Origin: Candidatus Poseidoniaceae archaeon
GTDB taxonomy: Archaea > Thermoplasmatota > Poseidoniia > Poseidoniales > Poseidoniaceae
Length of the DNA: 64,000 nt
Direction of reading: 5' to 3'
Assembly: GCA_938084675.1 (NCBI GenBank)
Contig: CALKGM010000002.1
Coordinates: 1-64,000 of the forward strand
Shown here: positions 18,193 to 26,788 of the stretch, piece after piece
Position numbering within the stretch: the first letter of the stretch is position 1
Layout of the letters: each line of letters opens with the position of its first letter
Program-made: the position numbers and the translations under genes
The notes under the pieces: model-generated
Databases searched by the model: none
What the model was told of the DNA's origin: nothing
Seen by the model: only the letters and a program-made list of their open reading frames with translations

Positions 18193-18645
18193 TCAGAATT
18201 TTCCGGAGGAGCCGAAACCGCCTTCTCCTCGTTCGGTTTTAGTCAAATTGTCCATCGTGGTTTCAATCAATGTAACCTTTGGGACTGGTGCAAACAACAT
18301 CTGAGCGATGCGTTCTCCAGCAGCGATTGAGAAGGAATCGCCTTGGCCAATCCATGTTGCAAGGACCATCAATTCACCTCGGTAATCGGCGTCTATGGTG
18401 CCTATTCCATTGGGCATAATCATTCCTTTTTTGCCCAATGATGAGCGACAGCGCAATTGACCCTCCCATCCCTCAGGGATTGCAGCGGCCCATCCCGTGC
18501 GGATGAGGACTGACGAACCCTTGTCAACGATCGTATCTTCCAAAGCATACAGATCCCATCCGGCGGCCAAAGCTGAACCTTGAGTCGGCAAGGTGGCGCG
18601 TTCGTCGAGGCGGGCGAATTGGACGGTCAGTGAAATCTGCTCCAT
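18193..18645 (-). CDS. dut: Deoxyuridine triphosphatase (trimeric dUTPase)
   Basis: Hydrolyses dUTP to dUMP, keeping uracil out of DNA and feeding thymidylate synthesis. The 150-residue product has the five trimeric dUTPase motifs: AAGWDLYALED, RSSLGKKGM, NGIGTIDADYRGEL, GERIAQMLFAP and the C-terminal RGEGGFGSSGKF arm that closes over the substrate. The ATG at 18645 is preferred; a frame reaching 18711 adds residues not expected for the family. It diverges from nrdB, so dNTP synthesis and dUTP removal share one intergenic region. Confidence 0.95.
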   Translation of the reverse strand: MEQISLTVQFARLDERATLPTQGSALAAGWDLYALEDTIVDKGSSVLIRTGWAAAIPEGWEGQLRCRSSLGKKGMIMPNGIGTIDADYRGELMVLATWIGQGDSFSIAAGERIAQMLFAPVPKVTLIETTMDNLTKTERGEGGFGSSGKF

Positions 18646-18760
18646 AGTCGCGGTGAGAATACATCGCTTTTTGACTGTTGGGATAATGTAAGATTCTACC
18701 CACATGTGCATGCAGTGGAAATAGAGGTGATTTTACGATTTTTTTACATTCTCTTATGCG

Positions 18761-18934
18761 TTTTATATCATTCAATGACGAATATGCTAAACGACACACT
18801 GCGCAATTGTGTGAAGGTGTGATGAAGGGTCGCGAAACACATGTGCTCTATCCCTTCGCGGGGGGTATCATTATAGGCGTTATAGGAGGGCAAACAAAAT
18901 CCAGCGCGACGCAAATAGCCGGGGGGAATATGTT
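18761..18934 (+). promoter_or_regulatory. nrdB promoter and long structured leader
   Basis: The 289 bases between dut and nrdB contain a TATA-like element (TTTTATAT, 18761-18768), which would place the transcription start near 18790 and give a leader of about 145 bases. In the leader, 824-829 (GAAGGG) can pair with 852-857 (CCCTTC), while 831-836 (CGCGAA) can pair with 855-860 (TTCGCG). The two helices share 855-857 and cannot form together. No known riboswitch class is recognised. A 62-codon frame starting at 18756 begins before the presumed start site and does not look like a protein. Confidence 0.35.
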
Positions 18935-19969
18935 ATGGTCATAGAACACAGCAAAGATGAGGGAGTAGACGTCGATTTCACAAAAGAACATCTTGAGCCT
19001 ATGCTCCAAGAAAACCTGGACCGTTTTGTTTTATTCCCCATTCAACATGATGATATTTGGGAGATGTACAAAATGGAGCAAGCTTCGTTCTGGACCGCAG
19101 AGGAAATTGACCTTGCTGAAGATCTCAAAGATTGGAAGAACCTTAACGAAGGGGAGCAACATTTCCTCAAGCACATTCTTGCGTTCTTTGCTGCGAGTGA
19201 CGGTATCGTCAACGAGAACCTGGTGATGAACTTCTCCAACGAAGTATGCTGGCCAGAAGCCCGTGCATTTTACGGCTTCCAAATCATGATGGAAAACATC
19301 CACGCTGAAACCTACTCGCTACTCATTGATACGTACATCAATGATGACCAAGAAAAGAACCACCTGTTCAAAGCACTAGAAACAGTCCCCTCCGTCCAGC
19401 GAAAGGGCGAATGGGCTATGAAATGGCTATCTCGCAAGCGTGGTTCCTTTGCAGAACGATTGGTTGCCTTCGCTGCTGTTGAGGGTATCTTCTTCTCTGG
19501 CTCCTTCTGTGCAATCTTCTGGCTCAAGAAGCGTGGACTCATGCCTGGACTTACTTTCTCCAATGAATTGATCTCTCGGGATGAAGGACTTCACTGCGAC
19601 TTTGCATGCCTCCTGCACAACAAGTTGTTGCGCGGAGCTGGTGAAAACGTCATTCGCCGAATCATTGCGGAAGCAGTTGAAATCGAAATAGAGTTCGTGA
19701 CCAAGGCGCTGCCTGTTAACCTCATAGGAATGAATGCAGACTTGATGGAACAATATGTCAAGTTCGTAGCGGACCGTCTCTTGGTGCAGTTGAACTGCTC
19801 TAAGATTTATGAAGCTTCAAACCCGTTCCCGTGGATGGAAATGATTTCCATGCAAGGAAAAACGAATTTCTTTGAGAAGAGAGTAGCAGAATATCAGAAA
19901 GCTGGTGTTATGGATAATTCCTCTCTTGGAAGCGTTCAACAGCGGTTCTCTGTTGACGAAGACTTTTGA
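18935..19969 (+). CDS. nrdB: Class I ribonucleotide reductase, small (beta) subunit
   Basis: Diiron radical subunit that, with NrdA, reduces ribonucleoside diphosphates aerobically. The 344-residue protein resembles the eukaryotic R2 subunit: [20 protein letters not shown], the metal/radical segment [16 protein letters not shown] with the radical Tyr, [19 protein letters not shown], and [16 protein letters not shown]. The C-terminus FSVDEDF matches the R2 tail that docks on R1. Oxygen is needed to form the radical, so the host is aerobic. The next reading frame begins at the stop; the true nrdA start is 62 bases on. Confidence 0.96.
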   Translation: MVIEHSKDEGVDVDFTKEHLEPMLQENLDRFVLFPIQHDDIWEMYKMEQASFWTAEEIDLAEDLKDWKNLNEGEQHFLKHILAFFAASDGIVNENLVMNFSNEVCWPEARAFYGFQIMMENIHAETYSLLIDTYINDDQEKNHLFKALETVPSVQRKGEWAMKWLSRKRGSFAERLVAFAAVEGIFFSGSFCAIFWLKKRGLMPGLTFSNELISRDEGLHCDFACLLHNKLLRGAGENVIRRIIAEAVEIEIEFVTKALPVNLIGMNADLMEQYVKFVADRLLVQLNCSKIYEASNPFPWMEMISMQGKTNFFEKRVAEYQKAGVMDNSSLGSVQQRFSVDEDF

Positions 19970-20031
19970 ACCGTACGCGAACAAAGGAACTTACCACGCA
20001 ATCACACTCACCGAATCTGGAGGAAATATAC

Positions 20032-22425
20032 ATGGCCATGCAAGTAGTAAATAGGAAAGGCGAAAGAGAGGATGTGCGCTTTGATGCGATCCTCGAAAAA
20101 TTGACAGTGCTCTCTGAAGGATTGAACTCGAAATGGGTTGACCCTGGGCACGTTACCAAACTCACAATCGAAGGTTTGTACGACGGTGTGACCACCCGTG
20201 AACTTGACCAACTCGCCGCTGAAACGGCTGCATCACTGGCATCTCAGCACCCTGAATACAGCCGTCTTGCAGCTCGTATTTGTGTTGATGATTTGCACCG
20301 TGCAACAAAAGATACCTTCTCCGATGTAATCACCGATTTGCGGGAATACATTGACCCAGAATCTGGTAAGCATGCACCGTTGATTTCGGAAGAAGTGTTT
20401 GATGTCATTATGGAACATGCCGATGTCTTGAACAACCATATCGATTACTCACGTGACAACAATTACGACTACTTCGGGTTCAAAACCTTGGAACGCTCGT
20501 ACCTTCTCCGACTGGATGGCGAAATTGCAGAGCGTCCTCAACACATGTTGATGCGGGTTTCTGTTGGAATTCACTACAACAACATCCCTCGTGCGCTGGA
20601 AACCTACGACCTCATGAGTCAAGGTTACTTCACTCACGCCACTCCAACCTTGTTCAATTCGGGAACACCAATGCCTCAAATGTCCTCCTGCTTTTTGTTA
20701 ACCATGCAGGACGATTCACTTGACGGAATCTATGACACGCTCAAGCAGTGTGCTTTGATCTCCAAATCAGCAGGTGGAATCGGATTGTCCATTCATCATG
20801 TGCGTTCGAAAGGTTCGTACATCAAGGGAACAAACGGGACATCCAATGGAATCGTCCCAATGCTACGTGTCTTCAACGACACAGCCCGCTATGTTGACCA
20901 AGGCGGCGGTAAGCGTAAGGGCTCAATCGCTGTTTATCTTGAACCATGGCACCCAGATATCCTCCAATTTTTGGACCTCAAGAAGAACCACGGAAAGGAA
21001 GAACTTCGTGCCCGTGATCTGTTCTATGCAATGTGGACACCGGACTTGTTCATGGAACGCGTTGAACAAAACGGCGACTGGTCCTTCTTCTGTCCAAACG
21101 AGTGCCCAGGTTTGCAAGATGTCTATGGTGACGAATTCAAGGCTATGTTCGAGGATTTCGAGCGCCGAGGACTTGCTCGCGAGACGGTTCCTGCACGAAC
21201 CATTTGGGACAAAATCGTTGAATCACAGATTGAAACCGGTACGCCTTACATGCTCTACAAGGATGCAGCAAACAACAAGTCCAATCAAAAGAACTTGGGT
21301 ACAATCCGTTCCTCAAACCTCTGCACTGAGATCATGGAATACACCGCAAAGGACGAAGTTGCTGTCTGCAACCTCGCCTCTATTGCATTGCCGAAGTTCG
21401 TTAACATGAGCAGTGGTGAATTTGACCATCAGAAACTCTATGATGTGACCTATCACGCTACAGGGAATCTAAATCGTGTCATCGATGTCAATTACTATCC
21501 GGTAGAAGAAGCACGTAACTCCAACATGCGCCACCGACCCATCGGCTTGGGCGTACAGGGGCTCGCAGACACCTTCGCCATGCTAGAAATGCCCTTCGAC
21601 GGCCCACAAGCTCGCTCATTGAACAAAGAAATCTTTGAGACGATTTACTATGCTGCTTGCACTGCATCAAAGGATGCAGCCATCGCAGAAGGCCCTTATT
21701 CAACCTTCAAAGGCTCACCTGCAAGTAAGGGGATCCTACAATTTGATTTGTGGGGCATGAACGACCACAGTGGTCGCTGGGATTGGAGTTCACTCAAGGA
21801 AGAAATCGTTGAACACGGAATGCGTAACTCTCTGTTAGTTGCTCCTATGCCAACAGCATCAACGTCGCAAATTCTTGGAAACAATGAATGCTTTGAAGCA
21901 TTCACATCCAACCTCTATGTCCGCCGTACTCTTTCTGGAGAATTCGTCGTGCTCAACCGACATTTGGTTCGTGACCTCATCAGAGAAGATCTGTGGAGCA
22001 TTGAAATGAAGAATGAGATCTTGCGACACAAGGGTTCCATCCAAGCGATTGCAAACATCCCTGAACACATCCGCAACCTCTACAAAACCACTTGGGAAAT
22101 CAGTCAGCGTCACGTATTGGACATGGCTGCCGACCGCGGTGCATACATTGACCAAAGTCAATCGTTGAACATCCACATGGTCGATGCAAACCCTGCAAAG
22201 GTCACCTCTATGCACTTCTACGGATGGAAGCAAGGTCTGAAGACCGGAATGTACTACCTGCGAACAAAGGCTGCTGCCGACGCAATTCAGTTCACGCTTG
22301 AATCCAAGGCCAAAGACGACCAAACTGTTGGTGGGCTCGCTGAGCGAGCAGAAGATGTTGACAGCCTTGAAGCGATTGCATGCAGTCTCGATACTCCTGA
22401 TGACTGTTTGATGTGCGGCTCCTGA
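20032..22425 (+). CDS. nrdA: Class I ribonucleotide reductase, large (alpha) subunit
   Basis: Catalytic subunit of ribonucleotide reductase. The 797-residue product has an N-terminal ATP-cone ([20 protein letters not shown]), which gives allosteric overall control. It then shows the barrel motifs of eukaryote-like R1: [16 protein letters not shown] (active-site Cys), [24 protein letters not shown] with the second Cys, and [17 protein letters not shown]. The C-terminal tail carries the re-reducible pair in DDCLMCGS. An in-frame ATG at 19966 overlaps the nrdB stop, but the ATG at 20032 follows a GGAGG ribosome-binding site (20020-20024) and begins directly with the ATP-cone. It is co-transcribed with nrdB. 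Confidence 0.96.
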   Translation: MAMQVVNRKGEREDVRFDAILEKLTVLSEGLNSKWVDPGHVTKLTIEGLYDGVTTRELDQLAAETAASLASQHPEYSRLAARICVDDLHRATKDTFSDVITDLREYIDPESGKHAPLISEEVFDVIMEHADVLNNHIDYSRDNNYDYFGFKTLERSYLLRLDGEIAERPQHMLMRVSVGIHYNNIPRALETYDLMSQGYFTHATPTLFNSGTPMPQMSSCFLLTMQDDSLDGIYDTLKQCALISKSAGGIGLSIHHVRSKGSYIKGTNGTSNGIVPMLRVFNDTARYVDQGGGKRKGSIAVYLEPWHPDILQFLDLKKNHGKEELRARDLFYAMWTPDLFMERVEQNGDWSFFCPNECPGLQDVYGDEFKAMFEDFERRGLARETVPARTIWDKIVESQIETGTPYMLYKDAANNKSNQKNLGTIRSSNLCTEIMEYTAKDEVAVCNLASIALPKFVNMSSGEFDHQKLYDVTYHATGNLNRVIDVNYYPVEEARNSNMRHRPIGLGVQGLADTFAMLEMPFDGPQARSLNKEIFETIYYAACTASKDAAIAEGPYSTFKGSPASKGILQFDLWGMNDHSGRWDWSSLKEEIVEHGMRNSLLVAPMPTASTSQILGNNECFEAFTSNLYVRRTLSGEFVVLNRHLVRDLIREDLWSIEMKNEILRHKGSIQAIANIPEHIRNLYKTTWEISQRHVLDMAADRGAYIDQSQSLNIHMVDANPAKVTSMHFYGWKQGLKTGMYYLRTKAAADAIQFTLESKAKDDQTVGGLAERAEDVDSLEAIACSLDTPDDCLMCGS

Positions 22426-22503
22426 TGGTAGACTGAACCCTCGGAAAGGGTATGCGCGCCGGAGATTCCTTTAATTGAGGAATCAACATGGAACGGTTGA
22501 GGC

Positions 22504-23088
22504 ATGACAATGGATGAAGCAACCTTAGTCCTTAATGTTATTTTGTACGTCCTTCTTCCTCTCTGGGGGATTGCAGGAATGCTCGACTGGTGGTGTCACC
22601 GCAATACCGAGATCGAGAAGACATCTGGATTGAAAGAAGCATATATCCACTGCCTCATGGGTGTACAAATCTGCATCCCTCTTGTTCTCTCGCTTCTGTT
22701 TGAGGTAAATGTCCTCATTATGTTGCTCTGTTTCGTTGCCCTCATTGCACACGAAGTTGTAGCCCACTACGATGTCCATTTCGCAACGGGTAAGCGAGAA
22801 ATATCCATTTGGGAGGTTCATGCTCACAACTATTTGGCAACCCTTCCTTTCTTTCTCATTCTTCTCATCATCGTCCGTAAGTGGGAGGTGTTCCTCGATA
22901 TGGCTACCCTCAATTGGAGCGGTGGATTTAGCATTGAATGGAGAAAGGAGCCACTCGGCAACTCAGGAAACTATGCGACGTTCTACATGGTTCTCATGGG
23001 CATTTTTGTCGTGTTCCCCTACATGCAAGAATGGTGGCGATGTTATACTTATGAGAAGAAACACGGCAAACCTCAGGTGGATGCATGA
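22504..23088 (+). CDS. Histidine-rich integral membrane protein, first gene of the lipid-like operon
   Basis: Family not recognised. The 194-residue product has four or five membrane segments (LVLNVILYVLLPLWGIAGM, CIPLVLSLLFEVNVLIMLLCFVAL in part, ATLPFFLILLIIV, FYMVLMGIFVVFPYM). His and acidic residues cluster at the membrane faces: DWWCHR, EAYIHCL, AHEVVAHYDVHFATGK and WEVHAHNYL. Such clusters are typical of membrane diiron hydroxylases and desaturases, though the spacing matches no family I know. The stop overlaps the ketosynthase start by four bases (ATGA). A catalytic membrane oxidase role is inference. Confidence 0.7.
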   Translation: MTMDEATLVLNVILYVLLPLWGIAGMLDWWCHRNTEIEKTSGLKEAYIHCLMGVQICIPLVLSLLFEVNVLIMLLCFVALIAHEVVAHYDVHFATGKREISIWEVHAHNYLATLPFFLILLIIVRKWEVFLDMATLNWSGGFSIEWRKEPLGNSGNYATFYMVLMGIFVVFPYMQEWWRCYTYEKKHGKPQVDA

Positions 23089-24221
23089 CGGTTTACATCA
23101 CCAGCACCGGTGCCTTTCTTCCTGGTCCTCCAATTTCAGTTGGTGAGGTAGAAGGAATATTGGGGGCAGTTCATGGAAAGCCTTCTTCGCTTCGAGTTCA
23201 AATCCAAAAAGCGAATAAAATTGAAACCCGTCATTACGCCATTGATGGAAACCAAAAAACAACTCATAGCAATACAGAAATGGCCTCGAATGCGGCTGAG
23301 CAATGTCTTGACAGAGCATTCCTGACCCGGGATAAAATCGGAATGCTTGCGGTCGCCTCAACTCAAGGTGACCTCCCTGCACCGGGAATGGCAAGTATGG
23401 TCCAAGCAGAATTAGGCCTCCCAGCAATTGAAATCTTGACTACCCATGGAATCTGTTCATCATCGATGATGGCTCTTAAGGCTTCATGGAACAGCCTTCG
23501 TTTGGGTGACCACGAAGCAGCCGTTGTGGTTTCGAGTGAACTCTCAAGCCGTCTTCTCAAGAAGCAACGCTATGAGGCTGCAACGGAATCAACATTTGCC
23601 TCTAAGCGAATTGACTTCAACACTGAATTTCTTCGGTGGATGCTTTCTGATGGCGCTGGTGCCTTGCTTTTACAGGACAAACCTGCCCCGAAGGGAATCA
23701 GTTTCCGAATTGATTGGATTCACGGTTTCTCCCATGCACATGCCCTTCCAACATGCATGAGCGTCGGTTCTGCGGGTCTTCCTGATGATGAACGGACGTG
23801 GCAGGATTACGACACTTACGGTGAAGCAGAGAAGGCTGGAGCCCTTCTCCTCCGCCAAGAAGTACGATTGCTTGACAACATTGTGCGTATGGGGGTTGAT
23901 GGATATCTCCGACTCGTTGAAGACGGCATCAGTGTCCCGAGTGAAATCGATCATTTCTTGTGCCATTATTCCAGCCATCATTTCAGGGACAAGATTTTGG
24001 ATTTGCTGGACGCTGCGGGAGTTGGCATACCTGAAGAGCGCTGGTGGACCAATCTCTACACTCGGGGGAATACTGGAGCTGCTTCCTTATTCATCATGAT
24101 TGATGAATTTCTTAGAACTGAAGATGTTACCATCAGTGATGGAGATACTATTCTTTGCTTTGTTCCTGAAAGTGGACGGTTCAATACAACATACATGCAA
24201 CTGACGGCGGTGAGCTCATGA
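23085..24221 (+). CDS. Ketosynthase III-like condensing enzyme (DarB/StlD-like)
   Basis: Thiolase-fold condensing enzyme of the beta-ketoacyl-ACP synthase III group, 378 residues. The nucleophile is Cys124 in HGICSSSMMALK, with His294 (HFLCHYSSHHF) and Asn329 (TRGNTGAAS) completing the FabH-type Cys-His-Asn triad. The N-terminus (VYITSTGAFLPGPPIS, then NKIETRHYAID) resembles DarB/StlD-type ketosynthases of bacterial dialkylresorcinol clusters, from memory and unchecked. Such enzymes condense acyl thioesters. There is no fatty acid synthase in view. It is overlapped by four bases on both sides, so it is translationally coupled within the operon. Confidence 0.85.
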   Translation: MTVYITSTGAFLPGPPISVGEVEGILGAVHGKPSSLRVQIQKANKIETRHYAIDGNQKTTHSNTEMASNAAEQCLDRAFLTRDKIGMLAVASTQGDLPAPGMASMVQAELGLPAIEILTTHGICSSSMMALKASWNSLRLGDHEAAVVVSSELSSRLLKKQRYEAATESTFASKRIDFNTEFLRWMLSDGAGALLLQDKPAPKGISFRIDWIHGFSHAHALPTCMSVGSAGLPDDERTWQDYDTYGEAEKAGALLLRQEVRLLDNIVRMGVDGYLRLVEDGISVPSEIDHFLCHYSSHHFRDKILDLLDAAGVGIPEERWWTNLYTRGNTGAASLFIMIDEFLRTEDVTISDGDTILCFVPESGRFNTTYMQLTAVSS

Positions 24222-24967
24222 ACGATGGAGAAATAGCAATTGATGGAAGCCTCGGCAGCAAAGAACCTTTTGACTCAAAGAACGAGCGAGTTTTGAATCC
24301 TCATGCTCAACGTTGCCTACAACAACTCCTTAGAGTTTGGTTGGGGTTCGAACGAGACCTCTCAACAGTCCCTCTACTGCGTCGTATTGATTTAGGAACT
24401 TACACGATTGACGACCATCTTTGTCTGTTGAGGAATCTCAGGCAGCAGGTCATTGAGGGTTCACGTTGGATTACGCGCACGGCAAGTAGTTTTGACCGTA
24501 ATCATGCAGAAATCCGTTCAACAATCATTAGCCATGCTGTTGATGAACACCGTGATTACGAACTGTTGGAAAAGGATTATGTCGCCTCTGGTGGAGACTT
24601 GAATGACATTTTAGGGATGGAGCGGAACGTTGGCTCGGAAGCCCTTCACGGTTTTTTGATGCACCGCTCATCCCGTTCCAATCCAGTTGACCTCTTGGGT
24701 GCGATGTGGATTATTGAAGGGCTTGGAGAAAAGATGGCTCGTTCGTGGGCTGAACGCATTCAGGAACTAACAGGCCTTGGTGAGGATTCCACTCGCTTCA
24801 TGACCTATCATGGACACAATGACGGTGACCACATGGAACGGTTTTACGACATGCTCGACGAGGTGTGCGTGGATGAATTAACAGTTCGTTCAATTATCAA
24901 AACATCTCGAGTCGTTGCACGATTGTACCGACTACAACTGGAGGAAGTAGAACATGAGCTTGAATGA
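24218..24967 (+). CDS. Heme-oxygenase-like diiron oxidase (HDO/TenA-like fold)
   Basis: A 249-residue all-helical protein of the heme-oxygenase-like iron-containing redox family. Candidate metal ligands are Glu80 (VIEGSRW), Glu110 and His111 (HAVDEHRDYE), Glu167 (MWIIEGLGEKMA) and the HxxxDxxH set His198, Asp202, His205 (YHGHNDGDHMERF). This last motif is a hallmark of the family, which includes UndA (makes 1-undecene from lauric acid) and several N- and C-oxygenases. The exact reaction here is unknown. Next to a condensing enzyme and a desaturase, oxidation of an acyl chain is a reasonable guess. The start overlaps the ketosynthase stop by four bases. Confidence 0.75.
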   Translation: MNDGEIAIDGSLGSKEPFDSKNERVLNPHAQRCLQQLLRVWLGFERDLSTVPLLRRIDLGTYTIDDHLCLLRNLRQQVIEGSRWITRTASSFDRNHAEIRSTIISHAVDEHRDYELLEKDYVASGGDLNDILGMERNVGSEALHGFLMHRSSRSNPVDLLGAMWIIEGLGEKMARSWAERIQELTGLGEDSTRFMTYHGHNDGDHMERFYDMLDEVCVDELTVRSIIKTSRVVARLYRLQLEEVEHELE

Positions 24968-25874
24968 ACGACCCCTAAGCCGTAAGGAACAACGAATGCA
25001 GCGTAAGCGTGCAAAGATGATGTCAGGAAATCATGGTAGGATGCCCGCAACACTTTCAGACGCATTGACCGGTGACAAAAGTTTGCCTCTTGACGATGAA
25101 GCCAAGGAGTTCTGGTTGAAGGACCTCAAGAATCCACTACGAATTATCATCTTACCAACGCTCCGGATTCTTCTAACGATTACCCTTCATATTACCTATT
25201 ACATCAAGCGCCTCCTTCCGTTCCAGTGGAAAGCACATCGGTTTTTGCAATGGCAAATCTGCTTTTTCATGAAGAACTTCGTTCGCCCAGAAGCCAATGT
25301 TCTCATCCTAAGACATTTCCAAGCTGAAAGTAATTTACTGAATTTCGTAATTGATAATTCAGGAAAGGAGGATGTTGAACCGGTTCTCATCTATCCAAAG
25401 ATGATACGGGACTTGATGGTGCAGACCTTCGTTCATCACGATCAAGGCGTATTGATGACCATGCGAGACCTTGAGGAACCCGACCGTTCACTCTGGCCGA
25501 TTGAGGGCAAAGAACTCTCGTGGGCAAACTGGCAGCCCGTTCAGGTTGACTACAGTACTCAACGAAAGAAATGGACGCAATTCTTGGATTTTGAAACAGC
25601 ACATGAACTGTTCAAAACATCGTTTTGTTTCTGGCTCACAGCAAAGGAATACGAGGCAGCGATCAATTCGTTCCAATTCGACCATTCAGTGGGCCTGTTG
25701 ATTGATGACATAGTCGGTGCTACCCATTTTGCAGATATTGCTTACAACCGATTCCCAATGATTCTTGTCGGACCTACAGGGCTCTCCTACCGCTTTTTGA
25801 TGCACGGCTTTTTCGTTGAGCACGTCCACGCCCATCTTGAGAACATGCGAATCAACCTTGGATTGGAGAATTGA
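24954..25874 (+). CDS. Unknown operon protein (306 residues)
   Basis: I do not recognise this family by sequence. The chain starts with a very basic N-terminus (RKEQRMQRKRAKMM), continues with a hydrophobic stretch around residues 60-85 (LRIIILPTLRILLTITLHI) that may associate with the membrane, and then an alpha/beta region with several conserved-looking aromatic and acidic residues (LRHFQAESNLLNF, FVHHDQGVL, DDIVGATHFAD). It overlaps the oxidase gene by 14 bases and the desaturase gene by 4, so it is surely part of the same functional unit. Possible roles include lipid-binding or an acyl-handling partner; no catalytic motif is clear. Confidence 0.65.
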   Translation: MSLNERPLSRKEQRMQRKRAKMMSGNHGRMPATLSDALTGDKSLPLDDEAKEFWLKDLKNPLRIIILPTLRILLTITLHITYYIKRLLPFQWKAHRFLQWQICFFMKNFVRPEANVLILRHFQAESNLLNFVIDNSGKEDVEPVLIYPKMIRDLMVQTFVHHDQGVLMTMRDLEEPDRSLWPIEGKELSWANWQPVQVDYSTQRKKWTQFLDFETAHELFKTSFCFWLTAKEYEAAINSFQFDHSVGLLIDDIVGATHFADIAYNRFPMILVGPTGLSYRFLMHGFFVEHVHAHLENMRINLGLEN

Positions 25875-26740
25875 TGATGCTGGTTCGTTGGGCCGACCTT
25901 CAATCATTGATTTACATGGTGCTGTATCCATCTTTGATGGCCTGGCAGTGGTTTTACGGCATTCAGTGGTATCTCTATCTCATCATGCTGATTCTGTCTG
26001 TTGGGCTTTCTGTGGTTCAGCACAATCATACACATCTTCGGATGTGGCGGTGGAAGCCCCTTAACCGCCTTACAGATGCTTATCTAAGTGTCATTCAAGG
26101 CATCCCGTCGTATGTATTCTTCCCGTCACATATTGGCAATCATCACCGTTTTAATCATGGTCCGGAAGATGAGACCCGAACCTATCGCTTTGGGGGGCAT
26201 CACAATCATCTCATGGGCTATTTGCTTCATCCCTTTCTGGCGTTGACCGTCGTGGTGCCTACCTCCTTGAGTTTCCTGAAAAAACGAAGCAAGAATAGTG
26301 ATTACCAGCCCATTTTTGAGATCATCCTTATCGGAGCCTCCGCCGTTATTCTGGCTTCGATGAATGTGCAACTTTGGTTTGTCCTTGTGATTCTTCCTCA
26401 AATGCACGGCCTTCACTGGTTGCTTGGAGCCAATTACTTACAACATGCAGGAGCACGACCGAGTTCGGGTCCAGAAGCGACTGAACCCTCAACCCTCGAC
26501 TACTCTCGTAATTTCACAGGCGCAGTCAATTGGATTTGGTTTAATATCGGTTATCATTCAGCCCATCATGAATCTCCTCGGGTACATTGGAGTGATTTGC
26601 CAGTGCTTCACGAAAGGAAAAAATCGAACGTGCCCGAGTGGCTAATAGAGCGTAGCCTCATGTTCTATATGTTGAGGTGGATGAATGCATTCTCAAGGAA
26701 AAGCCCCCGGAACTTTCACGATTTGACCCCGGAGGGGTGA
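25871..26740 (+). CDS. Membrane fatty acid desaturase
   Basis: Integral-membrane diiron desaturase/hydroxylase of the fatty acid desaturase family, 289 residues. The histidine boxes are HNHTH (51-55), HIGNHHRFNH (87-96) and HSAHH (229-233), plus NYLQHAG with His192. Hydrophobic segments flank the boxes as expected. The usual substrate is an acyl chain bound to CoA, ACP or a lipid. Archaeal lipids are isoprenoid ethers, so either a fatty acyl product is made by this operon or the enzyme acts on another chain. It is the last gene of the five-gene overlapping set and is preceded by an overlap of four bases. Confidence 0.88.
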   Translation: MMMLVRWADLQSLIYMVLYPSLMAWQWFYGIQWYLYLIMLILSVGLSVVQHNHTHLRMWRWKPLNRLTDAYLSVIQGIPSYVFFPSHIGNHHRFNHGPEDETRTYRFGGHHNHLMGYLLHPFLALTVVVPTSLSFLKKRSKNSDYQPIFEIILIGASAVILASMNVQLWFVLVILPQMHGLHWLLGANYLQHAGARPSSGPEATEPSTLDYSRNFTGAVNWIWFNIGYHSAHHESPRVHWSDLPVLHERKKSNVPEWLIERSLMFYMLRWMNAFSRKSPRNFHDLTPEG

Positions 26741-26788
26741 TGCGAACTCCCGCTAGAACTAAATGAGGTCTTCAGCACATACAATCTC

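Noticed and set aside
18756-18944. A 62-codon frame in the nrdB leader
   Set aside because: It starts before the likely transcription start and overlaps the nrdB start; composition is not protein-like.
19966-20031. Upstream start for nrdA
   Set aside because: The ATG at 20032 follows a clear GGAGG and begins with the ATP-cone; the earlier start adds an unconserved segment.
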